From assembly GCA_023701435.1 (NCBI GenBank), contig JAMPXB010000011.1, forward strand, positions 46,510 to 110,509: a DNA stretch of 64,000 bases. The letters are read 5' to 3'. Below are positions 53,265 to 62,640 of this stretch, piece by piece. Origin of the DNA: Bacteriovoracaceae bacterium. GTDB lineage: Bacteria > Bdellovibrionota > Bacteriovoracia > Bacteriovoracales > Bacteriovoracaceae. A program made the translations under genes and the position numbers. The notes beneath the pieces were generated by a model. That model was not told where the DNA came from. It saw only the letters and a list, made by a program, of their open reading frames with translations, and searched no databases. How positions within the stretch are numbered: the stretch's first letter is position 1; each line of letters opens with the position of its first letter.

Positions 53265-54004
53265 AGGGGCTCTATTTGTGTAGTAAACCAATAATGAAGG
53301 GCCGAGTGTATCAAATCAGGGCAAGCCTCTACAACCAAACCCTGTGCTTGTTCCTGAAACAGGCCTTCCCAAAGTGACGTGTGGCCACCGGTAATAATGA
53401 TTCTTTCAATTTTATGGTCAGCAATAAGCTTTCTGGCAAGAGTACTGAAGGCCGAATAACTTTCAGTAATCGCCTCGGCTGTTTGTGAGGGAAGTTTATG
53501 AGTTAGATGCATTTCCAGTGGAACAGATTGCAACTGTTCACCTCTTTGGTAAGCAGAGAAATAAGCTTCTAATCCCGGAATAATATAGCCTCCGAGAAAT
53601 CCATCCCCGGTAACAACATCCATCGTCACAAAAGTTCCGGCATCAATGACCAGCGTAGGAGCTTTGTATTTTTTATAGCAGTAGAAGGCTTCAATTAAAC
53701 GGTCTTCACCAAGAGTCTTGGCATAATTGACTGGCATTCCAGCAAACTTGGTACCACGCCAATAATCCTTCACCCGAGTGACAAGAAATCCCATCTCCTG
53801 AAGTTTGGCGACCTCTTCCTCGCGTGATTTTACTTCGCATAACACGACACTCGAATTATGAGCACTCATGTCTAATTGAGTGAGATAGATGGGAAGTTCA
53901 TTTAATGGAACAACTTTGATGAGTTCCCAGTCATTCTGATTCTTTTGAAAGAGACCGGCATGAGGATTGGTATTGCCGAAGTCCAGTGTAACAAGTCCTT
54001 GCAT
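53261..54004 (-). CDS. coaX: Type III pantothenate kinase
   Basis: Phosphorylates pantothenate, the first step to CoA; type III kinases are feedback-insensitive. P-loop-like DFGNTNPHAGLF, GEDRLIEAFYCY, DAGTFVTMDVV and GGHTSLWEG match the ASKHA fold of CoaX. 247 residues from Met 54004, one base of overlap with panB; the open frame extends 75 bases further into panB. Confidence 0.92.
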   Translation of the reverse strand: MQGLVTLDFGNTNPHAGLFQKNQNDWELIKVVPLNELPIYLTQLDMSAHNSSVVLCEVKSREEEVAKLQEMGFLVTRVKDYWRGTKFAGMPVNYAKTLGEDRLIEAFYCYKKYKAPTLVIDAGTFVTMDVVTGDGFLGGYIIPGLEAYFSAYQRGEQLQSVPLEMHLTHKLPSQTAEAITESYSAFSTLARKLIADHKIERIIITGGHTSLWEGLFQEQAQGLVVEACPDLIHSALHYWFTTQIEPL

Positions 54005-54765
54005 TATTTTCTCTGATCCTGAAGGTAACGATTTATAAGTTCGGTCTTTAATTGATAAAGATCTGCAATCGGAGTGCAAAATTTAGGAGGAGTAAGGGGG
54101 CCCATTTTTAATAGATCATTGATGACCAGGACCTGTCCGTCTGTTTTCTTTCCAGCACCAATGCCAATGGTTGGGATGGATAGTTCATCAGTTATTTTAG
54201 CGGCAACGCTGGCCTCAACCATTTCAAGCACCACTGAAAAGCAGCCCGCCGCTTGCAGGGCCTTGGCTTCTCTCATCAGCCGTGAAGCATCGTCTTCACT
54301 CTTGCCGTGGGTGAAATAACCACCCAGCTGATGCACCGATTGGGGAGTTAGTCCGATATGTCCCATGACCGGTATTCCAGTTTGAGTCAGGCGTTCTATA
54401 AGTTTTAACTGGTAGGGGAAGGCCCCTTCTAATTTGATAGCTTCGCATTTTGTCGTTTGGAATAATTTTGTAGCCGAATGAACTCCCTGGTTTACTGTGG
54501 AGTAAGTGCCAAAGGGGAGATCCATAACTAAAAATTTATCAGGAGCTCCACGGCGCACGGCCTTGCCGAAAGTTTCCATATCAGAAAGAGTCACTTCGAC
54601 CGTGGTTTCATAACCAAGAACGACATTCCCTAAACTATCACCTACCAGAATCATATCCAGGTCGGTATTGTTAAATATTTGGGCCGTTTGAAAATCGTAG
54701 CAAGTAAGCATCTGAAGATTGCTTTGCTTAGCCTTCTTGATATCTCTAAGATTAAGTTTTTTCAT
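54004..54765 (-). CDS. panB: 3-methyl-2-oxobutanoate hydroxymethyltransferase
   Basis: Adds a hydroxymethyl group to alpha-ketoisovalerate to make ketopantoate. TIM-barrel landmarks include LTCYDFQTA, VGDSLGNVVLGYETT, GHIGLTPQSVHQLGGY and IGIGAGKKTDGQVLV. 253 residues. It overlaps the KARI-like gene by 4 bases and is followed by coaX. Confidence 0.95.
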   Translation of the reverse strand: MKKLNLRDIKKAKQSNLQMLTCYDFQTAQIFNNTDLDMILVGDSLGNVVLGYETTVEVTLSDMETFGKAVRRGAPDKFLVMDLPFGTYSTVNQGVHSATKLFQTTKCEAIKLEGAFPYQLKLIERLTQTGIPVMGHIGLTPQSVHQLGGYFTHGKSEDDASRLMREAKALQAAGCFSVVLEMVEASVAAKITDELSIPTIGIGAGKKTDGQVLVINDLLKMGPLTPPKFCTPIADLYQLKTELINRYLQDQRK

Positions 54766-55694
54766 CGGTTGTCCTGATTGATTTGATGGAACGTTTTCAT
54801 GAGGGGCGATTTTTGCCAGCGCTCACGGATGATTTTTCTCGTTTCTTCCACGTCCGTCTGATCGAGTTCCTGATTGAAGACGCCGCTTTGGATATCTGTC
54901 AGAAGACCCTTGAGGTTATTTTTGAATTCTGGAGTAATGAGTTTCTGAAATCCTTTCTCGGCTCCTACCAGTGCATTGGGACTGATCAAATCAAAAAATC
55001 CTTCAGGACCTTTGTCGACCATGGCGTTTACAATGAGTTTCAGTTCATGCCAACACTCAAAATAGGCCAGTTCAGGTTCTGTTCCTGATTCAACTAAGTG
55101 CTGAAACATTTCTCCTGCCGCATAAGGAATGAGGGAACACAATAGTCCTTGTTCGGAATAAAGATCAGCTTCGGTTTCACTTTTAAACGTGGCCTTAAAG
55201 GGACCCATGTTAATTCCCAAGGCTATCGCTAATTTAAGTAACCACTTTTCAAATTCAAGAACTTCACCTTGAAAAAATTCAAGCGAATAGACCGCTCCTA
55301 ATTTTCCCTTTAACTCATATTGCCTTCTGAGTTCTGAGCCGATTGATTTCGGGGCAAAGAGTACATGTTGCAGATGAGGAAACTTTTTATGAAATTCTGA
55401 TTTGAGAAGAGAGAAGCCATGAGCATAAAGGATGGCACTTCCTTGCTCAAAATGAGGACCATGCTCCATCATGAAATCACGGTGGGTCTGATCAGGAGTG
55501 AGCAGGGCAAAGGCACGATCCTGGTAAAAATCCTTACTGCCAATTTCCACAATTTCAAAGCCGAGTTTTTGGGCCAACTCAATTGAAGGACTCAGAGGCC
55601 TTAAGGCCACACGGATTGGAAAACCTGAATCTTGAAGGTTTTGTGACCATGCTCTCGCTTGATTCCCAAAACCGATGATGGTTAGTCGCATCAT
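54762..55694 (-). CDS. Ketol-acid reductoisomerase-like protein, probable ketopantoate reductase
   Basis: 310 residues. N-terminal Rossmann domain (IIGFGNQARAW, residues 5-15) and a KARI-type helical C-domain: FKSETEADLYSEQGLLCSLIPY and ELAYFECWHELKLIVN, the metal-binding segments of IlvC. No PanE-type gene is in the cluster, and IlvC enzymes of other bacteria can reduce ketopantoate, so this gene most likely supplies that step for panB and panC; this is inference. The Met at 55694 starts the Rossmann fold; the longer frame to 55826 has no support. Start of the CoA operon. Confidence 0.82.
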   Translation of the reverse strand: MMRLTIIGFGNQARAWSQNLQDSGFPIRVALRPLSPSIELAQKLGFEIVEIGSKDFYQDRAFALLTPDQTHRDFMMEHGPHFEQGSAILYAHGFSLLKSEFHKKFPHLQHVLFAPKSIGSELRRQYELKGKLGAVYSLEFFQGEVLEFEKWLLKLAIALGINMGPFKATFKSETEADLYSEQGLLCSLIPYAAGEMFQHLVESGTEPELAYFECWHELKLIVNAMVDKGPEGFFDLISPNALVGAEKGFQKLITPEFKNNLKGLLTDIQSGVFNQELDQTDVEETRKIIRERWQKSPLMKTFHQINQDNR

Positions 55695-55773
55695 AAAAAT
55701 AACTAGTTTGAAACTCCTGATCAAAGCTATCATGGTAGAGTGAAAGTGGCCAAGTTTTAAGGGGAATCCAGTG

Positions 55774-56571
55774 ATGGAAAATATGAATCGCGCCTTTATG
55801 TATGGGGAGTCTGTTTTTACTACCATGCGAATGGTAGATGGAGTTTTACTTGACTGGGGCTATCACTTTGAGCGCTTGCAAAAAGGGGTCGAATTTGTCT
55901 ATGGGCCCTTTACCGACGGCCCGGATTGGGTGGTCCATTTTAAAAATCGCCTTGAGGCAGTTTGCCAAAAAGAAACAGGTGACAAGGTTATCCGTCTGAC
56001 TGTTTTTCGGGAACAGGCGAGAGGCTTGTTGCGTTCAAGTCTTATCTCCTACATGGATCTGAAGGTTCATTGTTCTGGAACCTCACTGGATGAAACACGC
56101 TTGGGCGATAAGATGTTTAAGCTAAGAACTTGTCCGGCCCCAACCAGACCTCACTGGTGGCCGTCTTACCTTAAGGCTGGAAATTACCTGGAAACTATTC
56201 TTTCCCAAAAAAAATATCTCAAAGAAGGGGACGATGACGTCTTATTTCTTTCTCCTACCGATACCGTCCTTGAGTCCTCTGTTGCCAATATCTTCATCGT
56301 CAGACATGACAAGCTTTTTACCGCTCCGCCCGGACCCAATGTTTTAGAGGGGATCATGAGAAAAAAAGTGATTGATGTCGCGACTGAGTTTTTTTTGGAT
56401 TTTATTGAATCGGAAGCAACAATGGATCAGATTCTTAAGGCCGATGCGGTTTTTGGTTCCAATTCAGTCAGAGGTCTATTTTTAGTAGACCAGATTGATG
56501 ACTATGCCATAACGTATACGGAAGATTTTTTGAACAAATTTAAGAAATTAAAGAATAGGGTTTTTGAATGA
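55774..56571 (+). CDS. Class IV aminotransferase (PabC/IlvE/DAT superfamily)
   Basis: PLP enzyme of fold type IV. The catalytic lysine is in [17 protein letters not shown], followed by [17 protein letters not shown] and the phosphate-binding [11 protein letters not shown]. At 265 residues it is the size of aminodeoxychorismate lyase or D-amino acid aminotransferase; a folate role is possible but not proven. AAGGGG lies upstream of ATG 55774 (GTG 55771 is an alternative). It runs divergent from the CoA operon, 80 bases apart, and overlaps yacG by 4 bases. Confidence 0.85.
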   Translation: MENMNRAFMYGESVFTTMRMVDGVLLDWGYHFERLQKGVEFVYGPFTDGPDWVVHFKNRLEAVCQKETGDKVIRLTVFREQARGLLRSSLISYMDLKVHCSGTSLDETRLGDKMFKLRTCPAPTRPHWWPSYLKAGNYLETILSQKKYLKEGDDDVLFLSPTDTVLESSVANIFIVRHDKLFTAPPGPNVLEGIMRKKVIDVATEFFLDFIESEATMDQILKADAVFGSNSVRGLFLVDQIDDYAITYTEDFLNKFKKLKNRVFE

Positions 56572-56789
56572 AAAAACTTGAAGTCACTTGTCCTACATGT
56601 AAAAAAAAATTCAATTATTATGCCTCGGATTTCAGGCCTTTTTGTTCCGAAAGATGTCGATTGATAGATCTTGGACAATGGTTAAATGAGTCATACAGTG
56701 TTCCTGTTGAAAAATTGTCCGATGAAGAAGTTCAAACCTTAGAGCAGTTGGTACATGAAAAAAACACAGAAGAAGAAAACGACGATTAA
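56568..56789 (+). CDS. yacG: DNA gyrase inhibitor YacG
   Basis: Small zinc protein with four cysteines (CPTCKKK and [17 protein letters not shown]) that inhibits gyrase in E. coli. 73 residues. It starts within the end of the aminotransferase gene (ATGA overlap) and its last 35 bases overlap the next gene. Confidence 0.92.
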   Translation: MKKLEVTCPTCKKKFNYYASDFRPFCSERCRLIDLGQWLNESYSVPVEKLSDEEVQTLEQLVHEKNTEEENDD

Positions 56790-57606
56790 TTTAGAGGAAG
56801 TGCTTGATCTGATGATTGAGTGGGCTTTTGAATGCGGTCAGATACTTAATACTCATCTTATCCGTTCTTATGAAGCTCCACTTAAGCTGATTGATAAGGG
56901 GGCCCACGGACTAGCAACTGAGGCCGATGTCCTGTCTGAAACTTATGTCATGAATGAGATCAAGAAACACTTTCCTGATCATAAGATACTTTCGGAAGAA
57001 GATTCTTTTACACGTGAACTTAAGATGGAAGGGGTTAAAGATGATGAGTATCTTTGGCTGATTGACCCTCTTGATGGCACTAATAATTTTTTTAACCGAG
57101 TGCCTTTTTTTGCCGTTAGCCTCGCCCTGGCCAAAGGTAGTACTACCATTGCCGGAGTTGTTTACAATCCTGTCACTTGTGAACTTTTTTATGCCATCAA
57201 AGGGGGCGGAGCTTATCTGGTCCGGATGGTGGGAGAAAAAGAGGTTCGTGTAAAATTGAAATCAAACAATAAGAAAGAGAAAGTTTTTAAGGAAGCACTT
57301 TTGTCGGCCAATCTTAGCAGTAAGCAGGTGGAGAAAGATTTGCTTAAAAGTTTTCCCGAAGTCCGGGCCATGCGCCGGTTTGGAAGTGCCGCCTTGGAAA
57401 TGAGTTATGTGGCAGCGGGAATGCTGGATGCCTATTGGGAATACAAACTCCAACCCTGGGATATGGCAGCTGCCGGTCTCATTTGTGAGGAAGCTGGAGT
57501 AAAAATATCCAATATTAAAGGTGAGCAGTATGACCCCTTTGGCTCATCTGTTCTGACTGCTGATCCGGCCTTGTACGACCCTTTAATGAAGATCCTGAAC
57601 AAGTAA
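56755..57606 (+). CDS. Inositol monophosphatase family protein (SuhB-like)
   Basis: Li-sensitive, Mg-dependent sugar phosphatase fold. Metal motifs: [24 protein letters not shown] and [14 protein letters not shown]. 283 residues. The start at 56755 overlaps yacG by 35 bases and adds a Lys-rich tail; Met 56812 with AGAGGAAG upstream is an alternative nearer the family start. Substrate may be inositol-1-phosphate or another sugar phosphate such as 3'-phosphoadenosine. Confidence 0.87.
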   Translation: MKKTQKKKTTINLEEVLDLMIEWAFECGQILNTHLIRSYEAPLKLIDKGAHGLATEADVLSETYVMNEIKKHFPDHKILSEEDSFTRELKMEGVKDDEYLWLIDPLDGTNNFFNRVPFFAVSLALAKGSTTIAGVVYNPVTCELFYAIKGGGAYLVRMVGEKEVRVKLKSNNKKEKVFKEALLSANLSSKQVEKDLLKSFPEVRAMRRFGSAALEMSYVAAGMLDAYWEYKLQPWDMAAAGLICEEAGVKISNIKGEQYDPFGSSVLTADPALYDPLMKILNK

Positions 57607-57619
57607 TAATTTCTTTGCT

Positions 57620-57648
57620 TTGACAAGAATTCTGATGGGTTAGATAAT
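57620..57648 (+). promoter_or_regulatory. Near-consensus sigma-70 promoter
   Basis: TTGACA (-35) and GATAAT (-10) with a 17-base spacer, placed 52 bases before the GTG start of the coiled-coil membrane protein gene. Confidence 0.7.
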
Positions 57649-57700
57649 AAACCCAGCAGATATATAAATACTGCCGCAGAACTATATCCACGGAGGGGTT

Positions 57701-58696
57701 GTGTTCGATTCCGTTATTAATTATATGGATAAGTTTGGACCGGAGCTTTTGGTTATCCAGTTCGGTTTTCTTGTTATCCTTTCAACTCTATTTCTTTGGC
57801 TATGGTTTTCTAATCGTAGAAAGTATCACAATCTAAAACATGCTATTCCGGCAAATGTTGTGAAAACTTATCTTGATTCAATTATCCAGAATTCAACTGC
57901 GCTGAAGTCTTCTCTTTTTAGAGGAGGCGGCATGGATTTGAGCACGAGTGTTCCGTCCGTAATGCCCCTTACCAGTTTAATCGGTGGAGAAGGTTTGGCA
58001 GTCAATGGAGCTCCTTCAACGGCCTTGCTGGAAGAAATAAATCAAAAGAAAGCCATCATTGCGGCTCTTGAGGCTCAGTTAGCTTCATCCCAGAGTGCAC
58101 AAAGAGAAATTGAAGGTAAATTCAATCAAACCAAAAATCATTTGAATTCAGCGGAAGCTAAAATCAAAGAACTTGAGGCTCTTTTGGCCGCAGCTAGAAA
58201 TGCTGATTCCGGCGCCGGTGGTGGTGCAGGGGATGCGTCCCTTAAATCAGAAATTTCCATGCTAACTAAAGAAAGAGATGAAATCAGAGATCGTTTAAAA
58301 GAATTTGAAATTATTTCTGATGACCTGGCAAATCTTAAGCGTCTACAACAGGAAAATGAGCAACTCAAACGTTCTCTGGCAGCACAAGGCGGCGGTGTTC
58401 CGCAAGCTCAGGCGGAAATTCCTGCAGCGGCACCGAAAGAGATTGATCCTAATAATATTCTTAGTCAGACAGATGTTTCGGATCTTTTTGAAGATCTGCA
58501 GCAGCAAGCAGAAGCAGCTGCTGAAACAGATAATTCAGCATTGGAAGAATTTCTATCCACTCCGGAAGAAGATACTTCCGAAGCTGATATGCTGGCCGCG
58601 ATGAATGAACAGAGTTCACCTGAAGAAGATAACAAACCAAAATCAGAGAAGACTTCCGAAGATCTTCTTTCTGAGTTTGAAAAAATGCTGGGGTAA
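57701..58696 (+). CDS. Membrane-anchored coiled-coil protein with FliM-like ILSQ peptide
   Basis: 331 residues from GTG 57701, with GGAGG upstream. One membrane helix (about 15-37), a long coiled coil (about 107-165 and 182-229) split by a Gly/Ala linker, and an acidic, disordered C-terminal region. Residues 251-265 (NNILSQTDVSDLFED) resemble the N-terminal peptide of FliM (ILSQ-x-E/D-I/V-D-A-L) that binds phosphorylated CheY. A second acidic-hydrophobic repeat ends the protein (EDLLSEFEKML). Likely an inner membrane scaffold; no family is recognised. Confidence 0.75.
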   Translation: MFDSVINYMDKFGPELLVIQFGFLVILSTLFLWLWFSNRRKYHNLKHAIPANVVKTYLDSIIQNSTALKSSLFRGGGMDLSTSVPSVMPLTSLIGGEGLAVNGAPSTALLEEINQKKAIIAALEAQLASSQSAQREIEGKFNQTKNHLNSAEAKIKELEALLAAARNADSGAGGGAGDASLKSEISMLTKERDEIRDRLKEFEIISDDLANLKRLQQENEQLKRSLAAQGGGVPQAQAEIPAAAPKEIDPNNILSQTDVSDLFEDLQQQAEAAAETDNSALEEFLSTPEEDTSEADMLAAMNEQSSPEEDNKPKSEKTSEDLLSEFEKMLG

Positions 58697-59502
58697 TGAT
58701 GAAATTAGTTTCCTTGATCTGCTTAATGGGAATCTCAACTGTATCATTTGCCGCGATTGAAAAAAAAATCCAGCTGCTAAAAGAGCCGGGTGGTAAAAAC
58801 ATCAACCTTCAAAAAGAAGATGTTGTGACTCTTGAGCGTCTTGAAAATATGTTCGCCATGGACGCTAAAACTCCCGGACTCCAGGCCATGTTAAAAAGAC
58901 ACAGCTTCAAGCATAAGCAAAAAGCCGTTCCTGTTTTAATCAAAGTCATGAAACAAAGTAAGTATCCTGAACAGAATCGTTGGCATGCTACGATGCTTTT
59001 GGCCCAGATTATGGGCAAGAAATCCGCTCCATTTATCGCAAAATTTGCTGACCATCCTCACTGGATGATGAGAGTGGCATCCCTTAAAGCTCTTTTAGGA
59101 CTTAAGCAGGATGACTACCACGGCGTTTATTCCAAGGCCCTTCGTGACCCTTCACTTATTGTAAGAGTTCAGGCCCTGGATAATATTTCTCAGCTTAAAA
59201 TTTCTGCCCTTGCACCTAATGTCTGGAACATGATGTATGACCAGACAAACTACACGGGTGAAAAAGGAGCTCTTAAAAGAACTTCTATCGTTAAAAGCGT
59301 GATTAGAACTGTTGGTGATCTGCGTTTTGAAAAGGCGAGAAAACCGCTGGCAAAGTTGATTCAAAAGCCAAAATATCAGGATTTAATTGATGAACTGGAT
59401 TACTCATTGGAAAAAATAACCGGCGAAGTATCACCGAATTCAGTCGAGCAAAGAAGAAAGTTCTGGTCAAAGGTGGCTGTAAACGAGAATCGGAAAATCT
59501 AG
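58696..59502 (+). CDS. Periplasmic HEAT-repeat protein
   Basis: 268 residues with a signal peptide (MMKLVSLICLMGISTVSFA) and helical repeat blocks (about 60-230) of HEAT type, for example WHATMLLAQIMGKKSAPFIAKF, WMMRVASLKALLGLKQ and DPSLIVRVQALDNISQLK. HEAT proteins act as binding scaffolds. It overlaps the previous gene by 1 base (TAATGATG, two possible Met), so the two are translationally coupled and probably work together. Ends 4 bases into the convergent lipoprotein gene. Confidence 0.78.
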   Translation: MMKLVSLICLMGISTVSFAAIEKKIQLLKEPGGKNINLQKEDVVTLERLENMFAMDAKTPGLQAMLKRHSFKHKQKAVPVLIKVMKQSKYPEQNRWHATMLLAQIMGKKSAPFIAKFADHPHWMMRVASLKALLGLKQDDYHGVYSKALRDPSLIVRVQALDNISQLKISALAPNVWNMMYDQTNYTGEKGALKRTSIVKSVIRTVGDLRFEKARKPLAKLIQKPKYQDLIDELDYSLEKITGEVSPNSVEQRRKFWSKVAVNENRKI

Positions 59503-60020
59503 AAACCTGAACTTTCCAATTGTTCTTTTTCCCGTGCTTTATCGATTTCTTTAAGCTTGTTATCAGTGGCTATGAGACGCTCAATTCGGTAGAGCAGGGT
59601 CTTCTCAGTAATGCCATCGGTAGGAGTTTCTTTCCATCCCTGTAGGAAATCCTGTTCAATTAACTGGCGTTTATAGATGGTTACTTTGGAGACTTCCCGG
59701 CCTGTTCGATAACCTTTCACCACATTGACAACCAATTTGAATTTGGCAGCCTTGACGGCATCAGAAGAGCCGAATGAATCGGTGAAATTCACTTCCAGCG
59801 TATTATCCATCCAGCGGGTCTTGATGAAGCCGGCTTCCTGGTTTTGTTGTGCAATATCAAACTTCCTCATGACCTGAATGACGGCCTGCCAGGTCTGATT
59901 ATAGTCGGCCTTATAAATCTTTGTCGGGATTTCAAGTTCTTCAGTCACCTGACGGAATTTTTCATAGCTGGCGCAGCCGCTTAAAAAGAGCATCATTGTG
60001 ATTAAAAGATAAAATTTCAT
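59499..60020 (-). CDS. BamC-like envelope lipoprotein
   Basis: 173 residues with signal peptide MKFYLLITMMLFLSGC (lipobox Cys16). The mature part has a WQAVIQVMRKFDIAQQNQEAGFIKTRW pattern typical of BamC/NlpB-like helix-grip domains, with later beta strands. A role beside BamA is suggested by fold only. Single gene on the - strand, ending 4 bases into the HEAT gene. Confidence 0.7.
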   Translation of the reverse strand: MKFYLLITMMLFLSGCASYEKFRQVTEELEIPTKIYKADYNQTWQAVIQVMRKFDIAQQNQEAGFIKTRWMDNTLEVNFTDSFGSSDAVKAAKFKLVVNVVKGYRTGREVSKVTIYKRQLIEQDFLQGWKETPTDGITEKTLLYRIERLIATDNKLKEIDKAREKEQLESSGF

Positions 60021-60072
60021 GACTTTTATGTTATCAATGAATCATATAAAAAGAAATTCTTTTGGATGAAAC

Positions 60073-61062
60073 ATGGACCACAAAAACCTCTTTACCCAAG
60101 TATTATTGACTGAAGCCGAAGCTCTTACTAAGGCTGCTTCTCGTTTTAAAAAAGAAGAAGCCCAGAAGCTGGTGGGTTTGTTTGAACTTCTGGCCCATAC
60201 CGGTGGGAGTTTAATCATTTCAGGGGTAGGGAAGTCAGGTCTCATTGCTCAAAAGATCGCAGCCACTTTTTCTTCACTGGGTTTACCTTCTTTCTTTCTA
60301 CATCCAACCGAGGCGATGCATGGAGACCTGGGACGAGTGACCAAGTCAGATGCCATTGTCCTTATCAGTAAATCAGGGACCACTGAAGAGCTGTTAAATA
60401 TGCTTCCTTATGTCTCTATCCCACAGGAAAGAATCATCGCCTTGGTGGGTAAAGCTGATTCTCCCATTGCTCATAAGTCAGGCATTGTTCTTGATGCTTA
60501 CGTTGAAAAAGAGGCCTGTATCAATGACCTCGCTCCCACTACCAGTACCACTGTGGCCCTAGCCTTTGGGGACGCCATGGCCGTGTTGTATGAAAATGTA
60601 ATGGGTGTTTCCAAAGAAAAATTCGCGGTTAACCATCCGGCCGGTCTTCTTGGGAAATCCCTTTCTTTGACGGTCGATCGTTTGATGATTCTTGCGAAAG
60701 ATTGTCCTCACATTTCTGAAGCTTCAACTCTTCAGGACGCTATTCTCGCCATGACACAAAAACCAGTAGGGATGTGTGCCGTAATTGATGGCAATAAACT
60801 TGCGGGTATTTTAGTGGAAGGTGATATTCGCCGTGCCTTCGCCAAGAGTGCAGATGCAATTAAGACTCCTGTGAAAGAACTGATGACCAAGAATCCGACT
60901 TCTCTGACTTCTGCTACGCTGGCCTTTGATGCCCTTAAAACCATGGAGAGTGGTCCACGTCAACTGAATGTTGCACCAGTGGTAGATGACCAGGAATTTA
61001 AGGGTGTGCTTAGGCTTCATGATTTATTTAAAGCGGGATTCAATTCTTCTTTAAGCAAATAA
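60073..61062 (+). CDS. kdsD: Arabinose-5-phosphate isomerase
   Basis: Turns ribulose-5-phosphate into arabinose-5-phosphate, the precursor of Kdo for LPS. N-terminal SIS domain (SGVGKSGLIAQKIAAT, HPTEAMHGDLG, SKSGTTEELL) and two CBS domains (about 205-260 and 270-325), the KdsD architecture. 329 residues. ATG follows GGATGAAAC. Complements the lipid A genes at the other end of the window. Confidence 0.94.
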   Translation: MDHKNLFTQVLLTEAEALTKAASRFKKEEAQKLVGLFELLAHTGGSLIISGVGKSGLIAQKIAATFSSLGLPSFFLHPTEAMHGDLGRVTKSDAIVLISKSGTTEELLNMLPYVSIPQERIIALVGKADSPIAHKSGIVLDAYVEKEACINDLAPTTSTTVALAFGDAMAVLYENVMGVSKEKFAVNHPAGLLGKSLSLTVDRLMILAKDCPHISEASTLQDAILAMTQKPVGMCAVIDGNKLAGILVEGDIRRAFAKSADAIKTPVKELMTKNPTSLTSATLAFDALKTMESGPRQLNVAPVVDDQEFKGVLRLHDLFKAGFNSSLSK

Positions 61063-61075
61063 AGTTCATAAACAT

Positions 61076-61095
61076 AAAGGTAGACGCTACCTTTT
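61076..61095. terminator. Possible weak bidirectional terminator between kdsD and lnt
   Basis: AAAGGTAG / CTACCTTT with an ACG loop and a short TTTT, in the convergent space between kdsD and lnt. The stem overlaps the lnt stop codon, so function is uncertain. Confidence 0.4.
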
Positions 61096-62619
61096 CTCCC
61101 GATACCAAGTAATCAAAAGTAAAATCAAAAATATTCCTACGAGCGGGAAGACCCCGTACGTCTGGTAGATGGTTGCTTGGCCTGTTCCGAGCGGTACATT
61201 CACATCCAAAATGCCCTCTGTACCCACGTCCAGTCTTTTGGATTCTGAACCATCAGGATAGATGACTGAAGAAATTCCGGTATTGGTACTTCTGACAATG
61301 GGTAATTGAAATTCCAATGCCCGCCATTTGGTTAAGAATAAATGCTGGTGCGGTTCGGCCGTATCGCCGTACCATGAGTCATTGGTATGATTGATAATTA
61401 AATGATTGTCTCCCCACTGATTGAGAAGGTTTCTCATGTAATTGGATTCCAGGATCTCATAACAAATTGGAGTCACAAATCGCTCGCCACCTTTTAGTTC
61501 CATTACTGGCGTGCCCTCGCCGCGGGCAAAGAGGGAAACCGCCGGTACAATGGAAACGATCTGACGATTAAAGGGACCAAAAGGAAGGGTCTCTCCGAAT
61601 GGAATCAAGATGTTTTTGTGATAACTCGTCTTAACTTTGTTATCACTGAGCAAGATGGAAGAATTAAAAACGCTCTCGATGTAATCAAATGGCGACTTCG
61701 TCATGTCTTGGTCATAACCACCAATCAGCATCTCAGAACCAGTGGTCTTCATGATGTTTTCAAAAACGGGTGCAAGCTTCGTCTTTTGCCCATAGAAGGT
61801 ATCGGGATAGGCGGTCTCAGGCCAGATTATCAATTTGGGTTCAAAGCCATTGGCGGTATTGGAGAGGTTCTCGTAAGTTTTATTAATGGCTTCATAGGAA
61901 TTGGTATCACCTCTTTCCGAAGCAATCTTTAAAAAATTTCCAATATTGGCCTGAACAATTCTCACCGGCAGGGTCTTATCCGACTGAATGTCCTTCAATG
62001 GAAAAAGTGCATTGATGAGAACAAAAAGCGCCAGTGTCACCCACACTTGAGGCCGCAGTTTTTTGAGTGCCAATTGAGTGAAAGTTTCCAGCGCTACCCA
62101 GTAGGTTATAAAACTGAAGACGACCACCCCTAAGTAAGGGGTTAGTCCCAGATAGGGAGACATATTCAGCCAGGGGCTTCCGACGTAAGAAGGAAACTGC
62201 TGAGGAAAATAGCGTTCGATAATGGTCATTACCAAGGCCGTAATGAGAATGCCTTTTTGTGAATACCACTGAAACTCTGGCCGATATTTTTTCCAGAGCA
62301 CATAGAGCCACCAATGGGGCTGAAGAATGAGAGAAAAGAGCAAGCCTAGGATGACCGAGACCACATAAGGCAGCTGACCAAATTCCCTTAGCGTATGGGG
62401 AATCCAATAGTAACCAACCAGATTGAGACCTAAATTATAGGCAAGAATGTGGAGGAGCGTGCTTTTTACGGTGGGAGCAACTTCTAACCGCCATAAGAAA
62501 AAAGGCAAGGCAATAAACAAGAGCGGGAGCCAGCCATCACCTAAAAAGGAAGGATAACAAAGGGCATAGAGCCCACCGGCGATAGTTGTTAAGGATAAAG
62601 AAAGAAGAAGAGATTTCAT
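61087..62619 (-). CDS. lnt: Apolipoprotein N-acyltransferase
   Basis: Adds the third acyl chain to outer-membrane lipoproteins at the inner membrane. Several N-terminal helices, then a nitrilase-like periplasmic domain with the catalytic triad: Glu in IIWPETAYPDTF, Lys in KNILIPFGETLPFGPF, Cys in VTPICYEILE. C-terminal membrane helix. 510 residues. Works with the Lol genes at the start of the window on the same lipoprotein pathway. Confidence 0.93.
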   Translation of the reverse strand: MKSLLLSLSLTTIAGGLYALCYPSFLGDGWLPLLFIALPFFLWRLEVAPTVKSTLLHILAYNLGLNLVGYYWIPHTLREFGQLPYVVSVILGLLFSLILQPHWWLYVLWKKYRPEFQWYSQKGILITALVMTIIERYFPQQFPSYVGSPWLNMSPYLGLTPYLGVVVFSFITYWVALETFTQLALKKLRPQVWVTLALFVLINALFPLKDIQSDKTLPVRIVQANIGNFLKIASERGDTNSYEAINKTYENLSNTANGFEPKLIIWPETAYPDTFYGQKTKLAPVFENIMKTTGSEMLIGGYDQDMTKSPFDYIESVFNSSILLSDNKVKTSYHKNILIPFGETLPFGPFNRQIVSIVPAVSLFARGEGTPVMELKGGERFVTPICYEILESNYMRNLLNQWGDNHLIINHTNDSWYGDTAEPHQHLFLTKWRALEFQLPIVRSTNTGISSVIYPDGSESKRLDVGTEGILDVNVPLGTGQATIYQTYGVFPLVGIFLILLLITWYREKR

Positions 62620-62640
62620 CTCTTCATTGTAGGTTAATTA

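Noticed and set aside
58138..58368. Antisense Ser/Arg-rich frame in the coiled-coil gene
   Set aside because: Product composition is typical for the mirror of a Glu/Ala/Lys coiled coil.
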